A stretch of 64,000 nucleotides of DNA from the NCBI GenBank assembly GCA_000328365.1, contig KB309028.1, forward strand, positions 4,496 through 68,495, written 5' to 3'. The position numbers and the translations under genes were made by a program. Under the pieces are notes generated by a model. The model saw only the letters and a program-made list of their open reading frames with translations. It was not told the DNA's origin and did not search any database. Positions 49,023 to 64,000 of the stretch are shown in pieces. Source of the stretch: Capitella teleta. Its lineage: Eukaryota; Annelida; Polychaeta; Capitellidae. How positions within the stretch are numbered: position 1 is the first letter of the stretch; the number at the start of each line of letters is the position of its first letter.

Positions 49023-51251
49023 TCAAAATGTTGGTGAATTCAAGATGAAAAATCGATCTTCTTCTTTCTTGATCCACTTGAGGAGTTTATTAACCGAGTT
49101 AATGGCCGCTGATTTGGTAACCAGGGGTCCAAACACAGCGTACAGCTCAAACCCAGAGGTCACCTAAAGAAATATCCAATCAGCTCAAATTGAAGAACAA
49201 AATAAGAAAAATAATAAACTCACCCAGCCAAGAAGAGTTTCATGCGATCCAACGTGAAATAGAATTTTCAGCGGACGAGATGAGCTGTGAATGCGATGAT
49301 GCAAGAACTGATACAAGCCAAACAATCGGTCGCGTTGATCCGCTGTGTGGTACGGGGCTTCGTATTCGGGACAACTGAACTGGGCTGCGCTGCGGGATTT
49401 GTACAGGAAGTGACGCAGTTCCGGAATTCCCACTTGAGATGTCTTGTATCCGTTTTGATCGACCGATTCGGCGATGGCCGCCAAACATTTATATTTGACC
49501 AGGCGCTGGTGATAGCAACATAATTAACCATTATTAATAGGGTTATATTTCAACTGACTTCACGGATTTTTTCCTTGCATTCAGAGAGCGTGAAAAAAAC
49601 GTCACGATCGACCGTCAAAAGCAGCAAGCATGATCGACATTCTTCATCCATGTAAGAGATATGTGCGTGTAAGTATCCCCTGTAAGTAAGCACATCATAA
49701 TTACGATAACCAATCGTTCTACTCACCCTGAATCGAACTTCGGGAGGCATATTGGAGTCCATGACTCGGCTGCTTTGAATGATTCGGAGGCTGAGACTAA
49801 ATTAAAGATGAGGTGCAAATCGAGAGGATGCAGGAAATATTTCTTCATTCGCACAAGCGTAATCAGTTGATTATCAGCGATCAAAATGGCAAACACGAGA
49901 TCCTGAGGTGAAAAGGTCAGAGAGATCGCAGAGATATTACGCAACATTTTCACCTTAACCTTGGCGTTCTGAGCTATGCTTTGTGCAATTGTGTCGCGCA
50001 TTGAGCTCTCAAGCGGCAAGCATCTCACAGCCCCCAGGAAAAAACACGGGTCTCGATCCATGGTGTTGAGCAAATTGTCAAAGAACTTCTCCGCTCCGGT
50101 CAGAAGTCTGCGCAAGTCGTAATTTCTGCGTTGTTTGAAAATCCTCGAGAGTTGACTGAGAGTGAGGACACTGAGGACCTGATTGTAGACATACGTCAGC
50201 TGCAACAGCAGCTGCGGCATTGACTCAATGGAGCGGGCAGCCGCGACCAGAACAAGGTTCTCTCGGATCAGGAAAACCATTTTGTGCGAACCGGCCGTGA
50301 TGCAGCGAAGGAGATCCTGGCCATCCCCAATAACGGACACCAGCGCTTGCATGACCCCCATCAAGGTCACCAGGCGATCTTCATCTCCATGTCTGGAGCA
50401 GAGGCATTTAAAAAAAAGAGCGTTAACGGGCGTCATGAGTACCTGGAGTAGATCGGTTTGCCCGATTGGCTTAAGATGAAAACGTGCTTCCTGTGTTGTC
50501 GCCATTCTTGGCTGTGAACGTACTCCACCTCTTCTTCCTGTTCGTCTGAGTTGTTCCCTGTGCATGCTTCCGGCTGGGAGTGGTCAGTACTCAGCTACGG
50601 AGAGAATTATCAAGAAACATCTAGGCCAAGTAATAGAAGTTTAATAAAAATCATAAAAATTAACAATTATTTCAGGGTAACCATGCTGGGGCATCAATAT
50701 GAATAAGAAATTAGCAATTTTAATACCAATATATGATAAAATAAGATAATTAATAAAAAGAGTGATTATAAAATAAGATAATTAATAAAAAGAGTGATTA
50801 TAAAATAAGATAATTAATAATAAGAGTGATTATAAAACAAACGAAACCCAACCTCAGAGAGTTGACTAGTGGGCGTATCGAGACCGATGCGCTCAGTAAC
50901 TGTGTCCGAATCACTGGTTGCAAGCGCTGCGGGTTCATCAACAGGGGAAGCACTGACGTCCAGACTGTTCTCCAGCTGTTCATTGATTTCATTCTCGACC
51001 ACTTCAGGTCCAACCTCCTCAGAAATCACGCTTTTGGGGTCGAAACTTTCCGTTTCGGTGGGGTGTGTTATTTCACTTATGGATCCACTCGACAGTCTGT
51101 CACGATCAGAGCTTAAGTTCGTGTCACTCAGATAACTAGCGAGGTCATCGTAAGAGTCTGTGGCTAACAACATAGAATTGCGACTGGCACCAGGTTCGGA
51201 TCCTTGTAATATTTCATCTGAAGGCGAATCATTTGAGATTTCAGCTGCCAT
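49023..51251 (-). CDS. vacuolar fusion protein MON1 (SAND family)
   Basis: Seven coding exons on the minus strand: 50853-51251, 50443-50573, 49954-50392, 49727-49902, 49559-49679, 49224-49505, 49023-49163. All phases agree; 562 residues, close to animal MON1. With CCZ1, MON1 is the exchange factor that loads Rab7 during early-to-late endosome maturation. The acidic Ser-rich N-terminus is followed by the first longin region ([20 protein letters not shown]), then [19 protein letters not shown] and the highly conserved [51 protein letters not shown], and the C-terminal [13 protein letters not shown]. Introns 2 and 3 are only 50 and 51 nt; intron 3 happens to be open in frame. It is convergent with Celsr and head-to-head with the claudin-like gene. 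Confidence 0.95.
50738..50833. repeat. 32-bp tandem repeat, 3 copies, in MON1 intron 1
   Basis: Three nearly identical units starting AAAATAAGATAATTAATAA, at 50738, 50770 and 50802, with one substitution in the third. Confidence 0.95.
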
Positions 51252-52764
51252 GATTGCTTGGGTAGTGCCATATACTATCGGGAATCCGAAATTGTTGAAT
51301 GAATTATTATTTTGATCTGTTAGATATAATTATGGAGAATATACCTTTCGTGTGACTATTTAGTTATACCATATTATTAATGTGAAGGAAAATCTGTGAA
51401 TTGTAGGCGTTTATGTTGGGATTTATTTTAAAACTTCCCGATACCCACTCGTGTGACCTTTCTACCACTAATCATAACGCAACTCGAATGTTCGTCAAAA
51501 GAATAAGAACGTTATGATATTATAGTACGATGTGTGGTACATTCATGTATAAAATTAAAGAAATCATCCTCTTTCGTCTCCTTGTGACTGCATGAAGCCT
51601 CATAAACGATCATTCTAACTTATAGCCCGATATTCCATAAAATTCAAAGAGAACTGGAGTAGATCGCATATTTATATACTGCATGCATTCGCGGCGGCAG
51701 TACCTATTAATGTTGAGCATCGATTCTTCTCTAGCAACTAAGTGCAAGACCCCTCACTCGTAGTGGTTAATAATTATCGCTTGCAACAGAATAAAAATCA
51801 TTATGAGTGTGTAGGCACTCATAATGATTATTTACTGCGTATTTCCCAAACTTCAATCCTGTAGAATATCATGTTATATGTGTTTAAACAACAACAAGCG
51901 TTGATCAGTCACACTGTGAAAAGCTCTGCGGAAATCGATAAAATGTCACGCATCGATATCGCCGCCTCTTCTTCGAGAATCTTTGTCCAGCCTTCTGTGG
52001 TCAATAACTGAAGTCCCATTTGAATGAAACGCCTCACAAAAATGGGTCTGTGGTGGATCGGTTTGAGTTGAAATTAGAATTTATTTTTTATGTTTCTGAA
52101 CGTACTCTCTGTTCGAGAACTACTTTGGTTTCAATGATTGAGTACTGTTTGTTACACGCCTTAGCTCTGAATGAATATCGAAATAAAATAGACAAGTTTT
52201 GAACTATTTTATTAATTCTATTGAATACCTGAACCAATACACGATGTGCCAACTGACAGGTTACATGCCATGTGCATATAATCATATAATAATGAATGAC
52301 TGCTATTTCATCCGGGAAATCAACCTGAATCAAGGTCTGAATGTCATTTTTGATGGTCAAAAGGTCGAAGAATTCCCCGAAGAAGCGAGTGATATCTGAC
52401 CTGTGACCCGACATATTCTCAGCACGAAAGAGTGTTGACGCCGCGATTGGATTTTGGTTGAATTCGGATGTTGACGATGAAGATTCTGAGAAGTTGGGAA
52501 TGTTGTAGGGTCTCTGCGTCGCTGTCTGTTAACAGACAGCGACTGAAATTCGTCCGCAAGTGCATCAAGTCATAGCCTGCTCAGGTCCAATTATTATTAT
52601 TTGTTTATTTTGCGATTGGTTGAAGGTCAATAAAAACGTACGAGTAGTGAAAATGACGATTGAGCTTCCCTGTCGTGGCTGTGCTAAACATGACGCGTCT
52701 ATTCAGTTGATACATTATTCGCCCCCATATCATAGCTATGTCATCCCAAGGACGCCTTTGGGCA
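51252..52764. other. intergenic upstream of MON1
   Basis: Contains a CATAACGCAA motif at 51473, an inverted repeat at 51796-51829 and AT-rich sequence. No gene is recognised; the MON1 promoter should lie near 51260-51400. Confidence 0.5.
51796..51829. repeat. inverted repeat, 14-bp arms
   Basis: AATCATTATGAGTG and its exact reverse complement CACTCATAATGATT, separated by 6 bases (TGTAGG). Confidence 0.85.
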
Positions 52765-52850
52765 TGCTCAGCATTGTGTAACACTCAGTTGGCCGCTCCG
52801 ACTGGTGCTGTGGCGTCGTCTGCTCGTTAGACAATGCATGCTCAGGGTAA
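52765..52850 (+). repeat. dispersed short repeat, copy 2, with inverted ends
   Basis: The core CTCCGACTGGTGCTGTGG and GTCGTCTGCTCGTTAGACAA are flanked by GCATTGTGTAAC on the left and its near inverse GTTAGACAATGC on the right. It matches copies at 27590 (reverse) and 54390. It looks like a very small MITE. Confidence 0.6.
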
Positions 52851-53629
52851 ACAGGAAATGCCCAGTATAGCGCAGTCATCAACTGAAATCCGGATACGAC
52901 CTTCTCCTGGTTTTACTTCCTAAAAAAAAAACCAAAAAAAAAAAGTGTTGAATTGCATGGTATGAATGTTTGATTTCATGCACATCCGTGTATCGATTGG
53001 TTCTGCTTTGTAACAATTTCCTTTTGTGCAGAGGAATGAATATCACGTGACCAATGATATGTCAACGAAAATAGCAAAAATTCGATGTTTGCTTATAAGG
53101 AGTATAAAATATCAACGATCGATTTAAAGACATGACCAGATTATTATGAAATGTATCCTTATAATCAATATTATACATGTTGCTCACAACTATTGGCTCG
53201 GCTTACGACAATGAAACTGCTCGTTGTATGCATAATTAATTATTAATTAATTAATTATACGATCATCATTAAGATTGCAAACTTTGTGACTTCACCATAA
53301 AGAAAGGAGGCCAGCACAATAAACATTTCTGATAAAACAATAGCACATCGCGTGTCATTCAATCACAAACACGCCCCTTTCTGCTTATCAATGATAACCG
53401 TAAAACCTCATGATCAAAAGTTCTACTTCATTCTAACTCATAGTTCCTGCTCTATTGCACAGAGCACGTGATGCTCACGGCTCAAACCCCGCCACCAACT
53501 GCGGCTTTAAATAAAACGACAAACATAACTGTGGCTGAATAAGGTCGAGCTGTAGCACGGAATACTGGCTGATATAATTCTCACACACGAGCTTATAACA
53601 TTATATATACGATGGACATATGAGACAAA
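52851..53629. promoter_or_regulatory. 5' flank of the claudin-like gene
   Basis: Contains GCACGTGATG with an E-box at about 53464 and an AT-rich TTTAAATAAA at about 53506 that could act as a TATA-like element. A four-codon upstream ORF (ATG at 53612, TGA at 53621-53623) precedes the main ATG. Nothing else is seen. Confidence 0.3.
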
Positions 53630-56600
53630 ATGCCGGATAATTCCAAGTCAGGGTACCGAGAAGCATCGCTCGTGTTGTGCATGTTGACGTCTGTTGTGCA
53701 TTTCGTTGGATTGCTGACTTATTTCTGGGCAGTTCCTGCGACGCGTGAATATGATCCTAATCTGGAGGGAATGGGTTTGTGGAAGTATTGCAGATGGGAG
53801 AAGGATGACCTCATTGAGAGACACGTCTGTGCTGAGCATGCGCATATACCCGGTAAGGTGTTTACGTCGTATACCTGGGCTGTGCGTAAAATATTCAAGA
53901 TTAATTACCTAGGGACCTGGATTAATAATTTGATGTTACGCATATGATTACATAATAAGGTTTCAACGAATTTGAATGAATTGAAAACAGAGCAATAACG
54001 AAGAAAAACAAAAAAGAAAAAAAAAAAAAAAAAAAAAAAAACAAGCACAGTTGCAAAATTTATTTATAATTACATGTTGTAGATGTTTTCGTCAAATGAC
54101 TAGGTCACAATTATCATTAAACGTAATTATTATACACACATTATAATAACGATTTAACTCTTTCTCCTTGAGGGCGAGGAGCATCACATTATATAATTTT
54201 ATATTGTTGTGTCGCAAAAATGACGAGACTTTAAGTTGTGCAATTTTATGTAGTGTCTTCCTGGTTCATATGCAGTGGATGAGGTGACATGCTCGCACAG
54301 AAATATACACGAAATGTGTGAGCAATTGAGCATGATTAGTTTGACTTCATAGCATATTATAAATGAGTCCAGAACTGTGTCGTGGTCGAGTGCTTTGTGC
54401 AGCACCCAGTTGCCGCTCAGACTGGTGCTGTGGCCGTCGTCTGCTCGTTAGGCAAAATGGGTCAAGTGATGATGGAGAAGCGACGTCTGGCGAAACAATG
54501 TTTTATAAGGCATGACAAGTGTACGCAGCTGGAGATGAACCAGTGGCTGTAGGAAGTCTTGAATTGCTTTGTGAATGTTGGATTTCTTCATGAACCAAGC
54601 ATTCCGCCGCTCCATTTGCTGCAGATGACATGGTAGCGATTCCTCGCTTCTGGAACCAAATCTTGGAAGTCTTCAGATGTGATGGAGGTTGTCTGAAACA
54701 AGAGCAAAAGGGCAGCTGAAATGACCGTAGTCTTGTTCCAGAGGGTTATCGCCCTGTTGCTTGTGGAACTCTGAACGGTGAATGCAGGGATTCTTTGAGA
54801 ACGCATCCACCACAACTAACCAGTTGTAAGCCATGAAGTTCACTGCGTGATCAATATTATGTTGACTAATCCAGGGATGTCCGAGGGTCGGTTCGTTTTG
54901 AGTACATGGTGAGTACCACAGGTGCTGTATCGGTGCCTTGCGATGGCAGCATCAATTCCGCACGCAGCCGCACTGCTTCCTTCGCCGCATGATGGCTCAA
55001 ATATAGACACTCGGGAATGGCCAATCGACATCCAGGGAAGATGCAGCCATCAGTTGCTGTCTCAATTCTTCCATTAGTCACTCTTGGTTTGCCAACATTC
55101 TCAGCAGGAGTGGAGCACAGGGTCCTTGTTGGTTGCCTTGATCACCCAATGGGTGCAGCTGCACTCCAATGGTCTCCACCATGCACACTTTATAAGCTTC
55201 ATCGCTGTTCTCGTCGCCATTCAAAGTCACCAGGCAAGTGAGAAGCACGTGACCATTTGCTTGGGCGGCTGCTTCCAACTTGGGTCTTACACTGAATCTA
55301 TTATTCAGGGTAACATGTGTGATATGAGCTGCTGCTGTTATGATATACTTGTACATACAATGATCACAGTGCTTTGAGAGACACTGAATTGTTAATGGAG
55401 TAGGTATGACCGTCTGGTTGCAATTCTATGTCACCTGAGAAGGTCAAGGTTAGAGTTCGAGACCCGGTCGGCCAACGTCTTGAGGACATAACTACAATGG
55501 GTCTGGGAAATGCTCCCCCGGACATCTTTGTACTGTATAGAGATAACGTCTGAATTCTGGCGCTGATTTACAGCTAGTCTTTAGCACACGTTGCGGCGAA
55601 TCTAAATCATTGAACAGGTCGAGTCTGATTTGCAATAATTTATTCCATCGAAAATGCAGGGCTCAAAAGAAAGTGACCAAAGTAGTTGAATAGATAGAAG
55701 GATTTAGTTGACTTGAAGTCTGAAACGAGTTTGAGATGAGTTAATTGATGATCTCACAGGGCACTGTGGAGAAAAACAGGAAGGCTCTCTCTGGCTACTA
55801 TACTATAGGTACACGTATCTAACAACAGCAACAACAATGAACTATAAAGTACACGAACAATACGTTTGTGTACACCTCAAACATGATTGGTTCCTTGAAA
55901 TAACCGAAGTTTATTATTGAGCATCTAGCACAGTCAGTGTGTTAACAAACATTAGCATGGTTAATATTTGCATATATCCAATTGGCAATTATCCAGAGAT
56001 GCACACACGATAACAATGCCATTATATCATTATAATAATCATAATCATTATAACACATACTTATGGGCTGATTGTTCGGAAGCTACAGGCGGTAGAATAG
56101 CTATAATTACTAATTACCTGTACTATTAATGTTTCTTTTATCTGCACAGGATGGCTTCGAGATACTCAAATCTGCTTCACTGTTGGCATTGTGTTCGTAT
56201 TACTGTCACTCATTAATATCATCATGTCAGACTGCGTGAAAAAACTGCGTTATGATTCCATCGGAATGATGTCCTTCGTTATATTGAATATACTCGCTGG
56301 TAAGTCTATATTTGGTCAAATAATTCAGCATATATTAATATTGTTGTTGTTGTTGTAACACAGCTATCATGACATCGGCTGCAGTCATTAAATTCGGAAT
56401 GAATATTCAAGATCATCCAATTGAAGAGTTCAACGGAACCATTGTGTACATGCGGGTAGGATAGATTTAAACTTGGAATTTATTTGGAAGCACCTTGATC
56501 ATAATCGATTTCACAGTACACATTCGGTGTACATCCGGTCATGTCCGTAATCATAACGCACTTTTTGTGTAATCATAACGCACTTTGTTCGTAATCCTAA

Positions 56601-56912
56601 CACATCATCAGATCATAATCACTAATGGCATACAATTACAACATTCAGCATCTGTAGAATATTCTTCATCTACAACAGAGATTGACCTTTCAGATTTCCT
56701 GGTCGTATGGCTTGTCCTGCACTGCAGTCGTCTTCCAAATGGTTTCCATGGTGATGGCAATTCTGGATCTCCACCTGAGGCCGCGATCCATGGACACAAA
56801 GATCCTGCGCTTCTCCCTCAGTTTCCCCGGATCCTCCTCGGATCAGACGCCAATTCAGGACGCATTTGATAATCTTAATTTCGACAGTGGATCCGCAGAA
56901 TCACAGCAATAA
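53630..56912 (+). CDS. claudin/PMP22-like four-pass membrane protein
   Basis: Four coding exons: 53630-53852, 56150-56299, 56364-56455, 56694-56912; phases agree; 227 residues. Four hydrophobic segments: LVLCMLTSVVHFVGLLTYFW, the exon 2 helix FTVGIVFVLLSLINII, one spanning exons 2-3 (MMSFVILNILAAIMTSAA), and CTAVVFQMVSMVMAILDL. The first outer loop has the claudin-superfamily signature GLWxxC (GLWKYC) followed by a second Cys ten residues on (CAEH). Members of this superfamily act at cell junctions or as regulators of channels and receptors; which subgroup this is cannot be told. The cytoplasmic tail is Ser-rich and has no PDZ ligand (ends ESQQ). Intron 1 is 2.3 kb and full of mobile elements. 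It is tail-to-tail with the AHCYL gene. Confidence 0.8.
54390..54465 (+). repeat. dispersed short repeat, copy 3
   Basis: CAGACTGGTGCTGTGG and CCGTCGTCTGCTCGTTAGGC match copies 1 and 2. It lies in intron 1 of the claudin-like gene, 1.6 kb from copy 2 in the same orientation. Confidence 0.6.
54540..55370 (-). mobile_element. fossil of a Ty3/gypsy-type LTR retroelement (integrase region)
   Basis: Minus-strand blocks resemble the integrase core of Ty3/gypsy pol, including WLVVVDAFSK. No LTRs or other complete domains were recognised. The piece is broken in several places and looks old. It sits in intron 1 of the claudin-like gene, between a short repeat and a SINE copy. The upstream boundary is approximate. 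Confidence 0.55.
55400..55565 (+). mobile_element. tRNA-derived SINE, copy 2, diverged
   Basis: A B-box-like GAGTTCGAGACCC (about 55453-55465) in a head aligning with the SINE at 2188 (GACCG..TTGCAA..CTATG.C..), with the shared TTCTGGCGC near the end. The A-box is degraded. Intron 1 of the claudin-like gene. Confidence 0.6.
55571..56149. other. remainder of claudin-like intron 1
   Basis: AT-rich sequence with a short ACAACAGCAACAAC run. No further feature is recognised. Confidence 0.5.
56545..56600 (+). repeat. 22-bp array of the CATAACGCA motif in claudin-like intron 3
   Basis: CATAACGCAC occurs at 56552 and 56574, then a variant CCTAACACAT at about 56596: three units of 22 bp. Confidence 0.7.
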
Positions 56913-57210
56913 TTACTCATGTGATTAATTAATCAGGAATTCTGTGTTTAATCAACGTTTTGTTCAATTTTTATAGTCATTTTTTTTTTTTTTTTTGAAA
57001 TTGAATGAAGAATTAATCACATTTACAGATGTCTTTGCATAATCGTGTTTTGTTTTATTACTAGCACTGGGTAATATTAATCTTCTTTCATAATGTATTT
57101 TGGCATTCATAGCATAATCATATCTTTATACAAAACGAGAATAATTTATACCCAGAAATTCTCAGTTATGTTATGTCAAGGGTAAATGTGATGTCATACA
57201 TTTAATACCG

Positions 57211-57314
57211 TGAAAATTAAAACCCCCAAATGATTCTGGGTGACCTTATGACCCTACGCTTGGCTGCGAATAAAGGCCTCGGCATAAAACCGTGAACATT
57301 TCTTGCTAGTGTAG
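57211..57314. mobile_element. diverged relative of the 28985 MITE
   Basis: Shares GCGAATAAAGGCCTC and flanking sequence (TTCTG.GTGA.CTTAT) with the interior of the MITE at 28985-29190. The terminal repeats are not recognisable. The element carries AATAAA (57269-57274), a possible polyadenylation signal for the claudin-like gene. Confidence 0.6.
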
Positions 57315-57386
57315 AGTGGAGCATTGAAATATGCACCAAGCACTCATATTTTGTCCATAAAGGAAACAACAAATTTACTGTTGAAT

Positions 57387-57392
57387 TTTATT
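57387..57392 (-). terminator. polyadenylation signal of the AHCYL gene
   Basis: AATAAA on the minus strand, 372 nt downstream of the AHCYL stop codon. An ambiguous base (N) lies nearby at 57462. Confidence 0.4.
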
Positions 57393-57763
57393 GCTAAAAA
57401 AAGGGAATTAATTGTGGTTTCAATGAATGAAATATTGATCAACATATTTACACTTAAAACCNCTTTTTAATCATAACATTATCAAACACGCTAACAAGGG
57501 ATCATGATGATATGCTTGCAAAAATCGAACAAAAATCGCTTTTAGCCTGAAATTGAACATTGTATTACATAACAAAAGAAATTGAAGGAATCATTTTCAC
57601 ACTGTTTACATTCAGATGCGGATGCAGAAAAAACTCCAACCGCCAGAAAAAAAGAAAAGAAAAAATTAAGAAATAAAAGTTCTCTAATACATTGAAATCA
57701 AATAAGAGGGGCTTCCCTCGCAACAAATTATTCAGACAACATTCCAAGTTGTTCAATGCAGTT

Positions 57764-63617
<5,854 letters not shown>

Positions 63618-64000
63618 GGCAGCTCCCTCAGCGATAGTGTGCCATCGACCTCTCTCTCGATACGAATGTGCGCTGAAGAAGATCCGCTCGCGGCAGCGCT
63701 GTAAGCCAACAGCAGCACAAGGCCCTTCTCCGCCTGATATACACAACTTCTTCTGCAGTTGAGCAACGGCAGAGGTGGTTGCCCATCAATCGCTAGGGCA
63801 TGCCGCTGCACACTGGCAGCAATATCCAGGGGGAAAACCCAAAGAATCCTCCAAAGCCAGGAAAAAGGAAGACTGAACGAAGGAAACGCTGCTAATCTAA
63901 GAGCAGATCAATAAGAAATCGATAGACACATCTTGTGAGGGGAGTCTCTGGCTAGAACAGCTAATATACCCAACCGAGTAAGATATACGCTCGCTTTGAA
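63618..64000 (-). promoter_or_regulatory. 5' flank of the AHCYL gene
   Basis: Sequence upstream of the AHCYL start, probably 5' UTR and promoter. The coding frame continues open about 43 codons upstream without an ATG. No clear core promoter motif is seen. Confidence 0.35.

Overview
The window is AT-rich nuclear DNA from an animal. It has spliced genes with GT-AG introns, metazoan-only gene families (a Celsr/Flamingo adhesion GPCR, an AHCYL/IRBIT protein, a claudin-like four-pass protein), long non-coding stretches, many microsatellites and several families of small mobile elements. The species cannot be fixed from sequence alone. A non-vertebrate, probably marine or early-branching animal fits the mix of introns of about 50 nt with multi-kilobase introns and the tRNA-derived SINE. 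There is a 50-base assembly gap at 22496-22545 and one ambiguous base at 57462.

Layout. Positions 1-5.1 kb are intergenic, with a decayed hAT transposon and a tRNA-derived SINE. A three-exon MAP-kinase phosphatase of the DUSP6/7/9 (MKP-3) type lies at 5.15-9.1 kb (+). Positions 9.1-19 kb hold no recognisable protein gene, but contain two promoter-like islands and several tandem arrays. An intronless BTB-BACK-Kelch gene lies at 19.0-20.7 kb (+). Positions 20.7-30.2 kb are non-coding and repeat-rich, with two copies of a TTAA-flanked MITE, a second MITE with clear terminal inverted repeats, and one or two orphan exon-like blocks. A complete Celsr/Flamingo gene of 33 coding exons (about 2,912 residues) spans 30.5-47.8 kb (+). 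MON1, the Rab7 exchange-factor subunit, lies at 49.0-51.25 kb (-, 7 exons). A claudin/PMP22-like four-pass gene lies at 53.6-56.9 kb (+, 4 exons), with a Ty3/gypsy fossil and a SINE copy in its first intron. An AHCYL1/2 (IRBIT) gene spans 57.76-63.62 kb (-, 14 coding exons) and is essentially complete.

The genes do not form one pathway. DUSP6/7/9 switches off ERK, Celsr acts in planar polarity and adhesion, MON1 drives endosome maturation, and AHCYL regulates IP3 receptors and ion transport. The combination is still notable: in human, CELSR3, MON1A and DUSP7 sit together on 3p21 and CELSR2 with AHCYL1 on 1p13.3, so the window looks like a piece of an ancient linkage block. The most striking small-scale signals are a 61-codon upstream ORF whose stop overlaps the Celsr start codon (ATGA), a last Celsr intron whose retention or removal would delete or add a PDZ-binding tail (ETTV), and a dispersed CATAACGCA motif far above chance and often in short arrays.
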